Shown here: positions 51,152 through 62,970 of the stretch, one piece after another
How the letters are laid out: each line of letters starts with the position of its first letter
Numbering within the stretch: position 1 is the stretch's first letter
NCBI GenBank assembly: GCA_965112735.1
Contig: OZ218953.1
Span: 4,526,001-4,590,000 of the forward strand
Source of the DNA: Phaeosaccion multiseriatum
Lineage: Eukaryota; Ochrophyta, other classes
Direction of reading: 5' to 3'
DNA length: 64,000 nucleotides
The notes under the pieces: model-generated
Databases searched by the model: none
What the model was told of the DNA's origin: nothing
Seen by the model: only the letters and a program-made list of their open reading frames with translations
Position numbers and translations under genes: made by a program

Positions 51152-52222
51152 TCATGTGATAATAAAGCGATTGGCGATCAGAAAGCGCCGCATGCTCAAG
51201 GCTGTGGTGTGGTACTCGCTGCGTGGGTCGCTGTTGTACGCCAGGCTGAGGGGGTTTGGGGTTGAGGGTGTGTGTGTGTGTGTGTGTCGGGGGGGGGAGG
51301 GGGAAGGAAAGGAAAACCCAAATCGTTTGTGATGAGACAAAGTGAAGAAGACGACACGTCAACAAGGAGCGAAGAACCGCACACAGCAGGGGAAGCGCGC
51401 ACAGAAAGAGGGAGGTCAGGTGGGGGCAGCAAGCAAGAGAGAGTGTGACCGGTTTGGTCACCCTCACTGACGACCCACGCAGCCACGCACGCACGCAAGC
51501 AAACAAGCAAGCAAGCAAGCACCCTTGCTCCCCCACCTCCCCTTGCCCCTTGCGATGAAGCTAGGCATCGACCTCACAATCGCTTACCAGTTGTCGACCA
51601 TGAGCTTCAGGTCGTCGGAGAAGGCCGCAGAGGTCAGGTACTCGCCACGGACGATCTTCTCGTGAATGATAGTCAAATCTGGGTAGATGGGAGTGAGCGC
51701 ATGCAACGGCAGCGACAGCAAATGCGGCAGCAGCAGGAGGGGCGGCAGGGGCGGCAGGGGATGGGGCACCTTACCTAAGAGCAAGCGACGCACGCGGGCG
51801 TACCATTTGCCTTGCTGCGTTCATGTGTGTGTGTGTGTGTGCGTGCATGCACAGGTAGCCATCCCCTCGCCCAACTACCAACTTACCTATCTGGTGTGGC
51901 ACAATGGAGGCGTAGTCTGGAAACTCCGTCAGGTCCACGGCGTCGACGAAGGGCCAAGCGTGGTCAGAGCTGCGGCACATCTGCCACGAAGTCTCCAACA
52001 GGTCGGACACCTGATGCACGCAAGTCGCATGAAGCAGGCCGACGGTACCGGTGTCGGGATGTCAGTGAGCAACGCATGAAGGAGCAGCGAAACACGACAA
52101 CAACCGTCACGAGCATTATCAAATAACCCTCCCTCCCTGACTACTGGACCTACGCGCTCGCGATGCCCTTCCTCACCTGGTGCTTCCTCCTCCTCTTCCT
52201 CGGAGTCTGCGGCGGCGGCGGC

Positions 52223-52287
<65 letters not shown>

Positions 52288-54825
52288 AGACACCCCTCGG
52301 CGAGGAGTAGTGACAGCCGCTGCTGGCGCCCTCTCTGACTCGTAGCTCGCCCCCGTCATCTCGCTAGCCCCCGCCATGCCATACGTGCTCTGTTGCGAAG
52401 CTTGCGCGCTGTCAAGGCCATTGCTTGTAGCAGCTTTGGAAGGGCCAAGGCTCTCCATGTGGCAGCTGTCGCTCCTCGTCGGACTCGCGCTTCTCGACGC
52501 CACGCTATTCTCCTTTCCCCTCCTAAAGGAGATGCCATCCACGGCGGCATTTTGGTCCAGCGACTCTCCAGCCATCATCCGAGCGTACACGTGTTGAGTG
52601 TCGTCCTCGCTCTGCCCATGTCTACCTTGCTGGTCCGTCGCGGCACTTGCGAACGTATGCATAGGCTGCTGTGAAGGATGAGAAGGAGGAGGAGGAGCCG
52701 CTGTTGCCGCTACGAGAGCGGTCGGCGATGTCTCGAGCGAATCACGGCTTCGCTCGGGCTGATGGGGTACCTGCGGGGGTTTCATTTGTCCAAGCGGAAC
52801 CCTATCCTGTTGCTGTGATTGCCCTCCTCCGCCCTGCTCTTGCTGCGATGACACCGACCTCAGCGACCCCCCGGACTGTGCTTGTGTGTGGCTGTGGCTG
52901 GCAATGGCACTAGCACTCATACTACTGGACTCGGCCGGTGGGGGAGCGGAGTTCCGACACGCCTTCGACTGCAGCGGTAGCGGCGGTGGCTCCTGCTGCT
53001 GCAGAGGTTGGAGAGTGTCTTGCCTCTGTGTGGGTGGTGTGTCTGAGTCTCCTGGCGACGAAGATGCACCATTTAGCCGTGGAGGAGCCACGCCCAGAAG
53101 GCTCAGGCCTGTTGACTGGTGCTGGTGCTGGTGGTCGAGCTCCTGAAGTGGTGCTCGGCCCAGCCTGCTCAGCGAGTCATCAAGTAATACATCAAGCCTC
53201 TGTTCGAAGCAAGGCAATCGGCCACCAGCACCCACACAAGTCGAGGGAGTGGAGCGAAGCACCGAGTGAGCCAGTCGTTCATGGCCCCCAATTTAGCGAC
53301 AGGTAGTGCAGAAAGGCTTGCTCGGTCTACTATGCCTCGTTCTCTGTCTCGATACTCCGGGCAGCGTGGCTGCAGGACTCGTATGGTCTCAACCAAACAC
53401 GGTGCGACATCACACACACACGCACGCACGCACTCTCTCACTCACTCACTCACTCACTCACTCACTCATTCACTCACTCACTCACTCACTCACTCACTCA
53501 CTCACTCACTCACTCACTCACTCACTCACTCACTCACTCACTCACTCACTCACTCACTCACTCACGCACTCACTCACTCACGCACTCGCTCACTCACTCA
53601 CTCACTCACTCACTCACTCACTCACTCACTCACTCACTCACGCACTCACTCGCTCACTCACTCACTCACTCACGCACTCACGCACTCACTCGCTCGCTCA
53701 CTCACCCACCTGCGCGAGTTGGATGAATGGATCGTCGAAGAGCAGCCTCATGACGAAGGCCTGCACCTCTGGAGTGCTGAGGTCGGGGATGGCAGTGGAG
53801 GGCTCAGAGGCTGGCGGGAGGGCCTGCAGCGCGGCCACGGCGGGGGTTGGAGTAAGAGCAGTCCCAGGTGGAGAAGTGCTTTCATTTGGCTGAGCCGTCG
53901 CACCAACATCTTTACTCGGATGAATCAGAGGACCACCGAAGTGAGGCGTGTCTGTGGGTAGCGCAGCCTTGGTCTCTTCTCGCACGTTCACACCTGGGAG
54001 TAGTGTGGTGGTGTTCGCGGGAGTGCGTGTGGGAGGGGTGATTGGGATGAGGAAGGGCGGGCAAGCCAGCCCAATCGCCTGAACAGATCTTCTCTATCTC
54101 CGGTCCTACTCGTTCGACATGACTTCCGAGCACTCTCCTGGATGTCTTACCGTAGTCCCGCAGCTGCCTGCACATGGCCCTCATCACTTCGGGCTCTCCC
54201 GGCCCTCCCACCGCCTCCACGGCGAACTTACGGACGGGGGACCCTGCGCAGTGGAACTTAAGGACAGTAGTGCCCTATCAGAGCAGAGAGAGAGAGAAGA
54301 GAGAATGAGAGAATAGGCGCCAGGCAGACGAGCAAGGCGAGGAGGTGAACGTGAGAAAGAGAGGAGCGGTACTGTGTTGGGGAACAGGCTGTGGCTTGCG
54401 AGGACGCCGCTGCAACAGCCAGGGAATCAAGTCAAGCAAGCAAGCGCTGGAACAGGGGATCAAGCCAAGCTCTCTGCCTCTCACTCTCCGATCGGCCTCT
54501 GGCTGACTGCTGCGCCGGCAGCAACAAACGAGCACCTTACCTTGAGACTGGTGTACAAGTACGCTCTGAGGACATTCCCAGGGAGCGCGATAGTCTCCTG
54601 ATGGAGGATCTGACGAGGCCCTCCCCGCTGTGTGTAGCTCAGCACCAAGATCGCTCGTCTCGGCAGGGGCAGCGTGCTCCGCTCCGCCGCCCCTGCTGTT
54701 TGTTCAGCAGCAACGATCTGAAACGTGTGCCTCTCGCTGTGCCGGTGCCAGCCCCTTTGAGGGAGCTTCCTCAAGAAGAGGCACGGCAGCGGCGCAGCAC
54801 CAGCAGGCGCAGTGCTGCACAGCAT
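51152..54825 (-). CDS. Protein with C-terminal bromodomain
   Basis: Eight exons (54541-54825, 54151-54274, 53710-53993, 53263-53387, 52177-53197, 51887-52010, 51588-51678, 51152-51245) give about 715 aa. The last three exons encode a complete bromodomain: VSDLLETSWQMCRSSDHAWP, FVDAVDLTEFPDYASIVPHQ, the helix-B/C region EKIVRGEYLTSAAFSDDLKL, and the acetyl-lysine-binding asparagine in DNCLAYNSD. It ends almost at the C-terminus. Exon 5 is disordered, rich in S/Q/P, with about 22 consecutive Gln just before RKRRRKH. The N-terminal 230 residues (LVLSYTQRGGPRQILHQETI, VRKFAVEAVGGPGEPEVMRA) are not recognised. It is probably chromatin-associated. The exon 4 acceptor is weak, and an additional upstream exon near 55041 (MKLCVCAISSL) is possible. 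Confidence 0.8.
53429..53705. repeat. (ACTC)n microsatellite in bromodomain gene intron
   Basis: About 270 bp of ACTC tetranucleotide with scattered ACGC variants, ending exactly at the exon boundary at 53710. On the transcribed strand it reads GAGT and starts immediately after the donor. It translates to long SLTH repeats that should not be taken for a protein. Confidence 0.95.
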
Positions 54826-55126
54826 CTCTCTCCTATTTTGCGCTCTTCGCGCCCTTTTCCTGAAAGGAACCCGGGGGGACGTTATTCATTCGAAGGAATA
54901 CGGGAAAAGCTGTTGCAGGGGAGCAAAAAAAAAAAATGGCAAAAAAATTTCGACGGCCCGCCGCACTTCTCTCCCAGAGTATTAGAGCGCCACGCCGAGC
55001 AGCAACCCTCACAAGGATGAAATAGCGCAGACGCACAGCTTCATTCACGCACGCGTGAAGTACGGAGAGGAAGGCAGAGAGAGACGCTTAATCAACAAGA
55101 AACATCGTCGAAGTGGTGGGCCAAAG
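54826..55126. promoter_or_regulatory. Divergent promoter region
   Basis: A 301-bp spacer between the start codons of the bromodomain gene (minus) and the membrane-protein gene (plus). It contains A/T-rich runs near 54928-54950. A candidate upstream exon of the minus-strand gene may overlap it. Confidence 0.45.
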
Positions 55127-55508
55127 ATGGGCTGCACCACGGGAGGAAAGTTCTCCCTCACCCTCCCGGGCTCTCTCCTATCCCTGGTTGGGAGAGGAGG
55201 GTGCGGCTCCCACTCGCTATGGAAGGTATGAAAGGAAGACAAGGCCTGATGGCTGAGAAGGGAGGCAGCAGGTCTCACTCGCCTTTTTGTTCAACAGGTG
55301 TGGAGGTGCTTCGCAGCCGCCCTAATGCTCTCCATCATGCTGTGGTCCATATCATCAAACAGCACTGTAAGTGGTGGTGTAAGTGGTGGAGGGTGAAGGT
55401 GACCTCCCGCACTAGAAGCCCGGAGAGGAATGTCCAGAGAGGGATGTCCCATGTAGGTCAAAACAAAACCCACCTCTGTATCTCCCTTCCCCTCTCATTG
55501 CGTCTTGC

Positions 55509-55554
<46 letters not shown>

Positions 55555-57468
55555 ACTGCTGCTGCTACTGCTGCTGCCCCCTCATCGAGTAGCCGCGCTT
55601 GTGGGCGATATACCTCACCAACATCACCTTGGTGCTGCAGGTGAGCAAGGGAGAAGACGCCAAGGAGAGTGGGGGGGCAGAGTAAAGGGTGATGTCCGCT
55701 TTGCAGTGACTCAGCTACTCCCTTCCCTTCTCCTCTCCTCCGGCCAGGTAATTTATCACTTCCTAGCGGTTGCAGTGACCTTTAAGCAGCCGAAGTGGGA
55801 CGCTTTGGGCAGACAAGCAGCAGCATCAGCAGACCCCGAGGCGTACGTGTCCCCACCTACCCTGGTCTCTTTGAATTGGGCATTCATGAACGTCGTGTAC
55901 CCTGGAGCGCTCGCGGTCGCTCTCCTATTCTGGTGAGTCAAGTGCGCCACGCAAGGCGTTGAAGCATCGCCCCTCTCCCTGCTCGGTTTTGGTTCGGGGC
56001 CCTGCTTGTTTGTGTGGTACTAAATGCACTTACAATAGTGTTGCTTGGAGGGGAGAAATCTCCACCGCGGGGAGAGGAGTGGGGTCACGAGTAGTTAACC
56101 TGCACCCTGCGTTGGCTGTGCCCTCACCTCCTTTTACCTCGCACCTCCCTGCCCTTTTGCTTTCTGTGTTTGCCCAGGCTCCTCGTGTACGAGGGAGGCA
56201 CCCCTCGGGCCGTGTCTGTGGCCACGCATGGCATGTGAGTGTGGCCTCTCGACGCAGAGAAAAGGGAGGAGCGATTTGATCCTCCCCATCCCGTCAAGAA
56301 TCCCAACACATTGTTCAACTCTCCTTCCCACCTGACTAACAAGAACCACTTCCGCTTGTGTTGTCTCGTGCCCTTCGCCCACGATTTTGATGCTTGAGCA
56401 GCAATTTTGTGGTGATTGCCATCGACGCCTTCTTTACAGCCCATCCCTTCTACCTCAAGCACTTTTGGATGGTGCAAGTGTACGGGGTGCTCTACCTGAT
56501 CTGGACCATCATCCACAGCCTTGTCGATGTCAAGGTGAGGCGACGCGTCGTGCCGGACTTGAGAGCCTTTCACTTCCTTTGCCTGCTATTAGCTGAGACT
56601 GAGACACACACACATAGAGAGAGAGAGTGAGAGATTGACTGGACCATCATTCACAGCGGAACCTATGTGAAGAGCCTTTGCCTGCCACCAGCTGTCTCCC
56701 TCGCTGGCTCACAATGCTTCGCGTTTCGCGCTCTCTTCCACGAGGGAGTGCATGCACAGCAGCCAGACCGAAACCAGACAGATGACTGGAGATGACAGGG
56801 GGGGTTTCATCTGCGGCACCCGTCTTCTGCCTCACTGAGCTTGTCCGCACCCTATGGTCCTGCCCTGCCGTGTGTGTATGTGTATGTATCTATCCTCCTG
56901 CACGGGTTGTATTGCGTAGAACCCCGACGGTGACGACTATGTCTACGAAACACTCAACTGGAACAAGCCGGGCGGCGCGGCGGCGTACGGCATCGTTATC
57001 GTCGTGATCATCTTACCCATCTTCCATGCCATGATGACCGGGATCCATAGGGTTGGGAATCGGTACGTAACTGCTATGATCGCAGTGCCGGCTGCTGCGT
57101 GAAATCCTTGCTCTTACATTCCCTCATCACCACCCTTTATCCTTTTACTATCCTTACATCTTCTTCACCGACACCGCCCTCCTGGGTCGCTGCCAACCCT
57201 TTGTCCCTCCCTCCCTCACTCCCTTCATTCCCTCCCCCTCCTCTCCTCCCATCCCTCCCTCCCTCCCTCAATCACTCGCTCCCCCTCCTCTCCTCCCATC
57301 CCTCCCTCCCTCACTCACTCACTCGCTCCCCCTCCTCTCCTCCCATCCCTCCCTTCCTCCCTCCCTCCCTCCCGTCGCAGTGTCGTTGAACGCAAGCTCA
57401 TAGTGAATACGGCAGTGGCGAACGAGCCCCAGCAAGTGGTGAAAACCGGCACAGTTTTAGAGGTTTGA
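55127..57468 (+). CDS. Rolling-stone/AIG1-like multi-pass membrane protein
   Basis: Eight in-phase exons, most too short to show as long frames: 55127-55225, 55298-55366, 55593-55640, 55748-55932, 56178-56234, 56402-56534, 56920-57062, 57381-57468; 273 aa. Predicted membrane helices: FAAALMLSIMLWSISS, LWAIYLTNITLVLQVIYHFL, LNWAFMNVVYPGALAVALLF, INFVVIAIDAFFT, FWMVQVYGVLYLIWTIIHSL, and GIVIVVIILPIFHAMMTGIH. The pattern YLIWTIIHS followed by NPDGDDYVYETLNWNKPGGA is that of the rolling-stone and androgen-induced-gene-1 groups, in which AIG1-type proteins are threonine hydrolases of fatty-acid esters; whether this one is an enzyme is unknown. Exon 1 starts at MGCTTGGKFSLTLPG. The family call rests on the loop motif plus topology. 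Confidence 0.75.
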
Positions 57469-57718
57469 GAGCGCCGAGGATTCCTCACTCCCTCAGCACC
57501 TCACGGCAATACGTCCAAACCGCCAGCCACAAGCTCCTTCTCTGTACGGCCAGACCTAATACATATAACACCCCACAATGCTAGACATCCCGGGGAAAGA
57601 AGAAAAAAAAAATTTTAAGTGCCATATATATATATTGTCTAAAAGTAATGTCAGGAAGAGGAGCGATGGAATCAATGAGTCACGTTCGCTTATCAAACCT
57701 GATATAAAACAGTCCAGG

Positions 57719-59282
57719 ATGGGGCGAAGAAGCAGGCCTTCCGAGAGCAGCACGGCGTGGCACCTTCTTGCTTTCACGCTCGCGACCTCGGTGCTCCGGT
57801 GTCAAGAGAGTGCGGCTTTTGTCCTCCATGCCAATCCCTCCCCCCGCACGTGCTCTGGTCGCCTGTCTGGGCGCCTTTCGATGACTCTGGGGAAAAGGGA
57901 GGCCTCCCCGCTCACATGGAGGCAAAATCTGGAGCTGCTGGGCCTTCCAGGAACTTCAGGCGCGGAGAGGCAAATCCTATTGCTGAATCTGCTTGGGGCG
58001 CCTCCGGTGGCCGTGCAAGACGTGATGACAGCGGCGACCAGGGGAAGGATTGTGGAGGACATCATACTGCAGGAAGGGACAGAGGCGAGGAAGTTAGCGG
58101 ACGGGGTGAAAGCGGTCCGTAAGCAGCTACAAGAGGTGAGACATCACGTGGTATTGACAAGATGAACGAGAGAACACTTGTCTTGAGAATGTGTTTGACT
58201 TTGCTCCGCCGCTGCCCATCTCCGCCCCTGACCCCTCCTCTTCATCTTCGCGCCTGTGTTATCGAAATCGAAAGGATTTGCTGCCTCAACTGGCGAAGGA
58301 GGGCCCTGCCATGAGCCGTAAGCTCGCCAGCCAGTTGACAGAAGAGCTCCCCAAGGAGCTGAAGGAGCAGCTTCCCACCGCAGTCGCTGCAGCATCAGCA
58401 GCCGTCGCCAACCCGGCCACTGTGCTCTCCGCGGCCCGCTCTCTGCAGGAGGAAGCGAGTAACGTGTTTCAGAGCACGCCCGAAGGCCTCTACACCCCGC
58501 CCTACGACGTTGTAGCGGTTGGCGATGGAGGCAACGGAGGGGCGAGCAAGTACGAGCTGCGCTTGTACGATAGCTATGCCGTGTGCTCCACCGAAATGGC
58601 AGCGCCAGAGGTGTCCAAGTCAGGGGCAGGAGGAGACGGGGGAAGGCAGGAGGAGGAGGGGGAGAAGGGGGAAGAGGAGCGCGAGGCTGCCTTGACCACG
58701 GCCGCGAGTGGGGAGGGGTTTAACACGCTCGCGGGCTACATCTTTGGCGGGAACGAAGGGGGAAAGAAGATGGCCATGACCATGCCGGTGCTCATCGACA
58801 AGGAGCAAGGGGGTGGGCAGACCATGTCCTTCGTTATGCCCAAGGAGGTTGGCGGCGAGGGAGCGGGGGGAGAGGAGGCTCCGCAGCCCAACGACCCCAA
58901 AGTGAAAGTGTCCAGGAGACCCAAACAGCTGGTAGCGGTGGCGACGTTTCCCGGCTTTGCGACGGAGGGAGAAGTAAAGCGCCAGCTGGACGGACTCAAG
59001 GACGCCGTGCAAAGAGACGGCCTGCTGCTTCTCGACCAGCGGCCGGGGGCTCTGACGGGGGAGGAGAAGGACAAGGAAGACAAGGAGGGGGAGAAGGAGA
59101 CGGTTCCTTCAAAGGGTGGGAGTACCGGTGACAACGTCGCATACACGTTGCTGCAGTACAACCCGCCTTACACGCTACCCTTTCTTCGTCGCAATGAGCT
59201 CTCTCTGACCATCGACGTTAAAGGATCTAGAGCCGTCCTGGAGGGGCTCATGGACCTCGACGGGTGGGCAGAAGGAGGATGA
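57719..59282 (+). CDS. SOUL haem-binding family protein, plastid-targeted
   Basis: Two exons (57719-58135, 58275-59282) give 474 aa. The N-terminus MGRRSRPSESSTAWHLLAFT then LATSVLRCQESAAFVLHANP is a signal peptide followed by an AAF junction and a basic transit region, as in secondary red plastids. Residues from about 215 form the SOUL/HBP domain: YELRLYDSYAVCSTEM, FNTLAGYIFGGNEGGKKMAM, TMPVLIDKE, MSFVMPKEV, QLVAVATFPGFATEGEVKRQ, LLQYNPPYTLPFLRRNELS. These proteins bind haem or tetrapyrroles; plant plastid members sit in plastoglobules or act in haem trafficking. Two acidic Gly/Glu-rich insertions interrupt the domain. The N-terminal helical region (about 60-200) is family-unassigned. The acceptor of exon 2 has a poor pyrimidine tract. 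Confidence 0.9.
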
Positions 59283-59686
59283 TGAAGGGTGATTGTATTT
59301 ATCCTCGCTGTGTTCGACTGTGTGAAGTCGAGGCTCACAGATTTTTTTTTTTAAAATACTACCAACAGCTCTACAGTTACGTTTTCCTTTTTTTTCTTCT
59401 CTCCTTCTACCCCCTTTTATACTTCAGTAGTGATTCTGCTCGAGGCCAGCAGCAGCAGAGATCGGAAGGTCCAGCAGTCGTTCTCTTACCCTCTTTCCTC
59501 GTCATTTGTCCCTCAGTGAGTGCTTCTGCTCGAGGAGGCCAGGAGCCGCAGGGACTGATGTAAATGCCATGACATGACTGGTGTGAGGCCAGTGCCCAGC
59601 AGCAAGGAGGAGACCCTTGTTCAGCTGACTGTGTGAGGCCAGCCAGAGCCCAGGAGCGAAGGTATAGCTGCTGTAGGACGTTCTCG
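59283..59686. other. Intergenic region with imperfect direct repeats
   Basis: About 400 bp between SOUL stop and the next start. TTCTGCTCGAGG occurs at about 59431 and 59524, each followed by a related GCCAG-AG-GCAG segment, and GTGTGAGGCCAG occurs at about 59581 and 59631. This suggests small local duplications in the promoter of the following gene. The following frame is open upstream of 59687 without an ATG. Confidence 0.5.
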
Positions 59687-62600
59687 ATGTATATGCCCCC
59701 ACCGTGGGTGCTCCTGTCCTTGGTGGTTGGGTTCACCAAGGACGTGCAGAAGTTTAAGGACTTGGGAGTGAATTTCTTCTACACGGTGACTGGCAAAGGG
59801 GGGCAGTGCGCGCTTTGCGACAACATTATCGGGCTGGTGATGCGCTTCGAGCAAGATAACCCCGAGGACATAAACTGCGAGGCCATCTGCTTCTTCTCCT
59901 TCAGCAAGTGTGTGACCATGTGCGAAAAGATTGTCGCCGCCTTGGATAGCTCTAGTCACTACCCTTGCGTGGCTGCCAATCTCTGCCCAGAGCTCGATGA
60001 ATTTGGAGAAGCAGACACTTGCGCGTGGTCCTGGAAAGAGAGAGAGTGCGAGCCCGCTGCGAAATGCGACCTCAGCTTTGGTGGGCGCAAGAATCCGCTC
60101 AGCAAGGTATTCCCCAAGTGCAGCATGAAGGCCGGCTACAAGCGATGGAACTATTACAACAAAGCCGTGGCCAAGCACGGAGGCGCTCTCCTCAGCGCCA
60201 TTCAGTCCGCCCCGCGATGTGGACAGGCTGCAGCCAAAGACGCCTTATATTGCGTCAATGAGCCTACGGGGGTGGGCCGCTTGAGCATGTACGCGGGTTA
60301 CCTCTTGCTGTCCCTCGCTGTCGTCAAGAGTATCGGAGCCATCGAGACCCCCGGTGGGGACGATGACCGACAGTGGCTGGCGTTTTGGATGATCATGTTT
60401 CTCTTCTTCCTGGTGGAGCGATTCAGCGACGTTCTACTGTCGCGCTTCTCTCTCTACTACCAGTTCAAGCTGTTGTGTGTCATGTACATGATGTTCGGCA
60501 GGGGCGCGGACCTGGCCTACCGCCGAGTGCACAGGGGGTTTACTCGTCTGCGCTCTGTGCCCCTGCTGCACCGCCTGTTGCTCTCGACGAACATGGACAC
60601 AGAGAAAACCATACACGAGTACACAGAGAGCCTCGACAAGGACCCCCGCATGCTCGCCTTTGTCAGGGACGCGTGGAGGGTGGGGCTGGAGGAGCTACTG
60701 GGAAGCTTCTCGTGCCCGAGGGACATGAGAGAAAGATACCCGCTCGCCGCCCCGGCCCTGCTGGAGCAGTGGGACAGCCTAGAGCCGCGCTATGTGCAGG
60801 TCGAACTCACGAGCGCCGGAGGGCTGGTTCCGGCCTCCTCCAACCCCTTGGACTGCGACGCCTACTGCATACTTCACCTCGTTGCCCCCGAGGAGAGTCA
60901 GAGCCCCACCGCCACCCCCACCGGCACCGGCACGGGTACCATCAACCTTGCATCCACCTTTAGTTGGGACGAGTCCGCCTTAGAAGCAAGAGAAGAAGAA
61001 CAAGAACAAGAACAAGAACAAGAAGACGACAACGACGACGACGAAGAGGACAGGCAAGGGGAAGGGGGAGGTTGCGGCGGAGACGTGGATGGGGAGGATG
61101 AGAAGACAGGAGGGGGGGCCTCAGTGACTACTACAAGTACCGCCACGACTCCACTGCCGCGCTACTTTTCTTCTCGTGCGAGGTCGAGGATCTTTGGGGG
61201 GAAGGAGGGGGAGAAGGAGGAGGAGGAGGAGGAGGAGGAGGAGGAGGAGGAGGAGGAGGAGGAGGACGAGGAGGAGGAGGAGGAGGAGGAAGATAGTCCT
61301 AGCAGGGTGGGCAAGGGGGCAGAGAACAGTCGGCAAACAGGGATACTACCACAAGGGTCAACGAGCCACAGCGAGGACATGGCACAGCCTTCAGAGAGTG
61401 GCACTGGGGGGAGGGAGGGGGGGGGTGGGGGTTCTACAGACAGACAGGGGCGGGTGCGGAGGAGGAAAGCAGTATGGGGGCACCGGCGACCAGTTTCGCA
61501 ATCTCTCTCTCTTGAGGAGGACTCACTGTTCCACTTGAGCGAAGAGCGACAAGACACAGTACCCGCCGCATCATCTCCGTTTCGTCGACGATCGAGCAGC
61601 TTGTCCGCTCTCAAGGTCTTGACATCGACCCGCAGCCCCAAGACGCTTCAAGCCTTGGGGGAGTTGTCGTTAGGAGGTACAGTAGGTATCGTGAGTCACT
61701 ACTTTCTTGGCTTGCTTCCCGCTGCTCCTCCCCCTGGCCATGGCCCCGCTGGGGACAGGGCAGGGGCTGGGGCGGGAAAGGGTTCAGCTGCTCCACTCAC
61801 CTCGCTTCGTCAGCCAGCTCAAACACTCATGCACTCACCTACCTTTCCCCACCTTTCCTACTCCCTTGCCTCTCTGACTCACTGCTCCTAAAGCTACGCG
61901 GGATCGTTCTTGGAGTCCGGTGGCCGCCCTTGTCAATCCTGGCGTCAAAGGAGTCAAAGTGAGTTTGAGTTCGAGTTAGGTAGGCATACGGGGAGAGTGC
62001 GGGTGTGGTTGTGGGTGCGTGAATAAGAGGGACTCAAGGTTTGATCTAACACATACGCATGTTATGTACATGTATGTAACCGAATCGAATACACACGTAT
62101 GTTATGTACTCCTCCTCCCCTCCTCCCATCGATGTGGACAGATACTGAAGAGGAAGTTGGTGGGGAGCGATCCCTCGCCCGGGGAGAGGTACGGCCGTCA
62201 GCGCTCCAGGACCGTGACGAGGACCACAAGCCCCGAGTGGGAGCAGCAGGTAGAGTAGGAGGGTGTACCTAACCGAACCTTCCCTATCCGAACCTTACCC
62301 ATTCTGAATCGTAGAGTACCAAACCGAAGCTTCCCGAACCTAACCTAACCTTTTTATCAATCGCAACGATCGATTGATCGAATCTCAACGAACACTTGCG
62401 TGCGCTCAGCTGAATGGGGATACTTTGCTTTGCGCTTGATTGAGCACGCACGGCGGAGAGCAAGAGAGCAGGCAGGTGGCCATCCGGTCAGGTCGTCGCC
62501 AGCCCTTCTCACCCCCTCCTCCTGCTTCCTCTTTTCCCTCCCCAACTCTACTCTACTGCCATCCATCTGTATGTCTACCTCCACACTATCCACTACTATC

Positions 62601-62893
62601 CACTACCCGCCTCCGTCCAGATCGAAATGTACCTGGAGGGCGGTTACGTTAACCCCGGGGGTGAGTACCGCCACCGAAAGGCTCCCTGGAGCTCTCTACT
62701 ACTCGAGGTGTACGATTGGCACTTCGGCATGGGAGACTCCTTCCTTGGGCAGGTACGGGCATACGGGCACACAGGGGTGAAGGATTCAATACGGGCCTAA
62801 GAGATGAACTTGAACACTTCACCCGCCCAGCCGTCCTCCCCGCCCGCCCTCTCTGCTTGAGGCCTTGCTTCCTGCGGCTCTCGCTCTCCCTCT

Positions 62894-62970
<77 letters not shown>

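Noticed and set aside
53266-53961. 231-codon plus-strand frame with long SLTH repeats
   Set aside because: Product of the intronic ACTC microsatellite; no coding signal outside the repeat.
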